Assembly: GCA_902773065.1 (NCBI GenBank)
Contig: CACYDD010000399.1
Coordinates: 1 to 7,704, forward strand
From: an uncultured Ruminococcus sp.
GTDB taxonomy: Bacteria; Bacillota; Clostridia; Oscillospirales; Acutalibacteraceae
Length of the DNA stretch: 7,704 nt
Direction: 5' to 3'
How positions within the stretch are numbered: the first letter of the stretch is position 1; the number at the start of each line of letters is the position of its first letter. Both the position numbers and the translations under genes were made by a program. Shown in pieces: positions 6,544-7,704 of the stretch. The notes under the pieces were generated by a model, which saw only the letters and a program-made list of their open reading frames with translations, was not told where the DNA came from and did no database searches.

Positions 6544-7098
6544 TATCAAAAAAAGGTTTATGTTGGAAGTACATTCAAGGATATTTTCTACACAACAGAA
6601 AATGGTGAACAAAAAAGCTTTTGCAACCGCATCGTTTATGAAATGATCGAGCGTAATTCATCTCCTGACGGTCAGATGTTTCTTGAACCTGAAATTGAAC
6701 TCAATATGTTCCGGACAAATCTTGGAGAAAGTGATAAAGAGATTATTGACCTCTATCATGCTCATGGAGAATGCGAGCAGTTTCACAGCGAGATCAAAAC
6801 AGATATGGGCGTAGAGCGTCTTCCGTCCGGCAAATTTGACACAAACGAGCTTGTTCTCGAACTTACGATGATTGCTTACAATGTCCTGCGTATGCTTGGT
6901 CAGGAAACGATCAAGCAAGGAAAAGCACCGGCTAAAAGAATTGTCAGTAGAAAACGCATTCGCACTGTTATCCAGAACATCATTCATTTTGCCGGTCAGC
7001 TAACAAAACACGCTCGACAACTGTTTCTTTCTATCAGCAGAAGCAATGCCTGGGCTGATGCGTTTTGGGGACTTGTGCATCGATTTGCTGCTTGCTGA
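6544..7098 (+). pseudogene. IS1380-family transposase, C-terminal fragment
   Basis: The frame is open from just after a TGA at 6541-6543 to the TGA at 7096-7098 (184 codons). Transposase-like sequence begins well before the first ATG (6643): KVYVGSTFKDIFYTTENGEQ precedes it in frame. The core is YHAHGECEQFHSEIKTDM followed by ERLPSGKF, typical of IS1380-family DDE transposases. It gives Y-x2-H-x3-E-x6-K, the equivalent of the Y-R-E-K signature, with the catalytic Glu codon at 6775-6777 and His in the usual Arg place. Family members have about 430-450 residues, so the N-terminal ~60%, with the two catalytic Asp residues, is missing. The ATG at 6643 has no ribosome binding site. I infer a dead remnant with no transposition activity; the retained part has no internal stop or frameshift, so the truncation may be fairly recent. 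Confidence 0.85.
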
Positions 7099-7114
7099 GT
7101 TTCACGGATTCAGG
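6544..7114 (+). mobile_element. 5'-truncated IS1380-family insertion sequence remnant
   Basis: The remnant is defined by the transposase C-terminal fragment and a probable right terminus. Just after the transposase stop, TTTCACGGATTCAGG (7100-7114) reads CCTGAATCCGTGAAA on the other strand. Starting with CCT is compatible with IS1380-type ends as I remember them. No matching left inverted repeat is found between the symporter start and 6544, so the left end and more than half of the transposase gene are gone. The left boundary is uncertain and could lie anywhere from about 6481 to 6544. Confidence 0.7.
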
Positions 7115-7120
7115 TATTAA
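7092..7120 (+). promoter_or_regulatory. Possible hybrid promoter at the insertion-sequence right end
   Basis: TTGCTG (7092-7097) is followed by a 17-bp spacer and TATTAA (7115-7120). The -35 would lie in the last transposase codons and the -10 begins directly after the proposed element end. It points to the small gene at 7152. Matches are modest (3/6 and 4/6), so this is only a candidate. Confidence 0.3.
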
Positions 7121-7151
7121 TAAATAAAACAAACGAAAGCAGGTAATAGAT

Positions 7152-7529
7152 ATGATGAATATTGAAGAATGTATTGATATAGTGATAGAAAGATTTCCTG
7201 AAAAAATTCGGCTTTTGCGTTTGTGCAGTGATCAAAAACAAAATGTTGATGTATATAAATTCATGTACCGGGCTGTTTTTAAAATACTTCATATGTATCT
7301 GTATGAGGATGATTGTGAAGAAGATATCAAAAAGCATTGTGAGTTTATAGAGATGATGCAGCTGGAGGGAGATGATGAAGTCAGGGAATTTATGCGAACC
7401 GGCATTATGGAATCGTTAGAAGATGCTGAATTTTTCATCAATGAGCCATTAATGAAATTTTATGAATTTGTGTCTCAGGAATTTAAAACCAGTTATCAGG
7501 AGGAGATAGAAGCATTGTACTATGGTTAA
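7152..7529 (+). CDS. Small acidic protein of unknown function
   Basis: The product has 125 residues, starting with tandem ATGs (7152 and 7155). An AGG-containing ribosome binding site (7141-7143, within GCAGGT) lies 8 nt before the first ATG, the start used here. The protein is mainly helical in character and strongly acidic, with clusters YEDDCEEDIKKHCEF around residues 51-65 and LEGDDEVREFM around 71-81. There is no signal peptide, membrane segment or metal motif. A central stretch of the form F-(x)-E-M-M-Q-L-E-G-D-D-E-V followed by helices recalls small cytosolic DUF/immunity-like proteins (for example DUF7674-type), but I cannot confirm membership by eye. It stands alone between the IS1380 remnant and the strong promoter of the next gene. 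No toxin gene is visible, although only 38 bp separate it from the proposed element end. Codon use looks like that of its neighbours. The gene is probably real; its function is unknown. Confidence 0.75.
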   Translation: MMNIEECIDIVIERFPEKIRLLRLCSDQKQNVDVYKFMYRAVFKILHMYLYEDDCEEDIKKHCEFIEMMQLEGDDEVREFMRTGIMESLEDAEFFINEPLMKFYEFVSQEFKTSYQEEIEALYYG

Positions 7530-7624
7530 GGTATTAGCAGAATTTATATGGACATGCTCCCTGAACAGCAATGTTAGGGGTGCAGTTCTGATACAATATT
7601 CAATGATTTTGTCTGTCATTTTGA

Positions 7625-7653
7625 TTGATAAACAGATGATTGTATGCTACAAT
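7625..7653 (+). promoter_or_regulatory. Strong extended -10 promoter for the gene starting at 7685
   Basis: TTGATA (7625-7630) is followed by a 17-bp spacer and TACAAT (7648-7653), with TG at 7645-7646 forming an extended -10 (TGCTACAAT). The predicted start is near 7660, giving a leader of about 25 nt with AAGGAG at 7671-7676. The 95 bp between the previous stop (7529) and this promoter show no gene and no convincing terminator. Confidence 0.8.
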
Positions 7654-7684
7654 AATAATAACCTAAGTGGAAGGAGCGTAGTTT

Positions 7685-7704
7685 ATGAAAAAATATGTAA
7701 TGCC
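7685..7704 (+). CDS. Start of a gene cut by the window edge (possibly rubredoxin)
   Basis: AAGGAG (7671-7676) lies 8 nt before an ATG, and a strong promoter sits 30 bp upstream, so a gene start here is well supported. Only MKKYVMP can be read. Small electron carriers of the rubredoxin type often begin MKKYVC(x)xCGY, and a short, highly expressed anaerobe gene would fit this promoter. However, the residue in the cysteine position is Met, and seven residues cannot establish a family. Treat the product name as a guess. Confidence 0.6.

Noticed and set aside
6354..6608. 84-codon plus-strand frame spanning the symporter start and the insertion-sequence junction
   Set aside because: It overlaps the symporter start antisense and runs in a different frame from the transposase remnant, with no family signature or ribosome binding site.
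7110..7337. 75-codon minus-strand frame
   Set aside because: Antisense to the small acidic gene, hydrophobic/low-complexity in composition because of AT-rich shadowing, and without a ribosome binding site.
7555..7625. Possible terminator or small RNA after the 125-residue gene
   Set aside because: Only short imperfect pairings are visible (for example AATGA/TCATT at 7600-7620), with no solid stem followed by a T run.

Overview
The window looks like a chromosomal segment of a low-to-moderate GC Clostridia bacterium. A gut Oscillospiraceae/Ruminococcus-type organism is my best guess, from the holB-ricT pair, the clean Firmicutes-type Shine-Dalgarno and sigma-A-like promoters, the zinc-ribbon/Asn-Gln-rich membrane protein and the IS1380-type transposase remnant. 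The genus is inference.

Layout, left to right. (1) Positions 1-618 (+): the C-terminal part of a ComEC/Rec2-like metallo-beta-lactamase-fold protein, cut by the window edge. (2) Positions 693-2933 (-): a 746-residue protein with an N-terminal zinc ribbon, a low-complexity linker, one membrane segment and a large ectodomain. It converges on gene 1 across a shared hairpin at 626-663. (3) Positions 3135-6412 (-): an AGCS-family sodium:amino-acid symporter, then holB (DNA polymerase III delta prime), then ricT/yaaT, ending in a strong intrinsic terminator at 3088-3125. The symporter has its own promoter at 6451-6480. A second, near-consensus promoter (TTGATA-17-TATAAT) lies inside the last codons of the symporter gene, so holB-ricT can be transcribed independently. 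(4) Positions 6544-7114: a 5'-truncated IS1380-family insertion sequence that keeps only the C-terminal part of the transposase and a probable right end. (5) Positions 7152-7529 (+): a small acidic orphan protein. (6) Positions 7625-7704: a strong extended -10 promoter, a good ribosome binding site and the first codons of a gene that runs off the window, possibly a rubredoxin.

The centre is conserved housekeeping: HolB belongs to the clamp loader, and RicT to the RicA-RicF-RicT complex that modulates RNase Y. The symporter upstream is a lineage-specific neighbour. The accessory part is the right-hand 1.2 kb. I see no CRISPR array, tRNA, rRNA, phage module or complete defence system. The observations most worth a second look are the promoter hidden in the symporter gene, the pair of 10-bp direct repeats exactly 20 bp apart next to the symporter promoter, the unusual architecture of the zinc-ribbon protein with a pilin-like C-terminal segment, and the missing histidine in the metallo-beta-lactamase-like protein.
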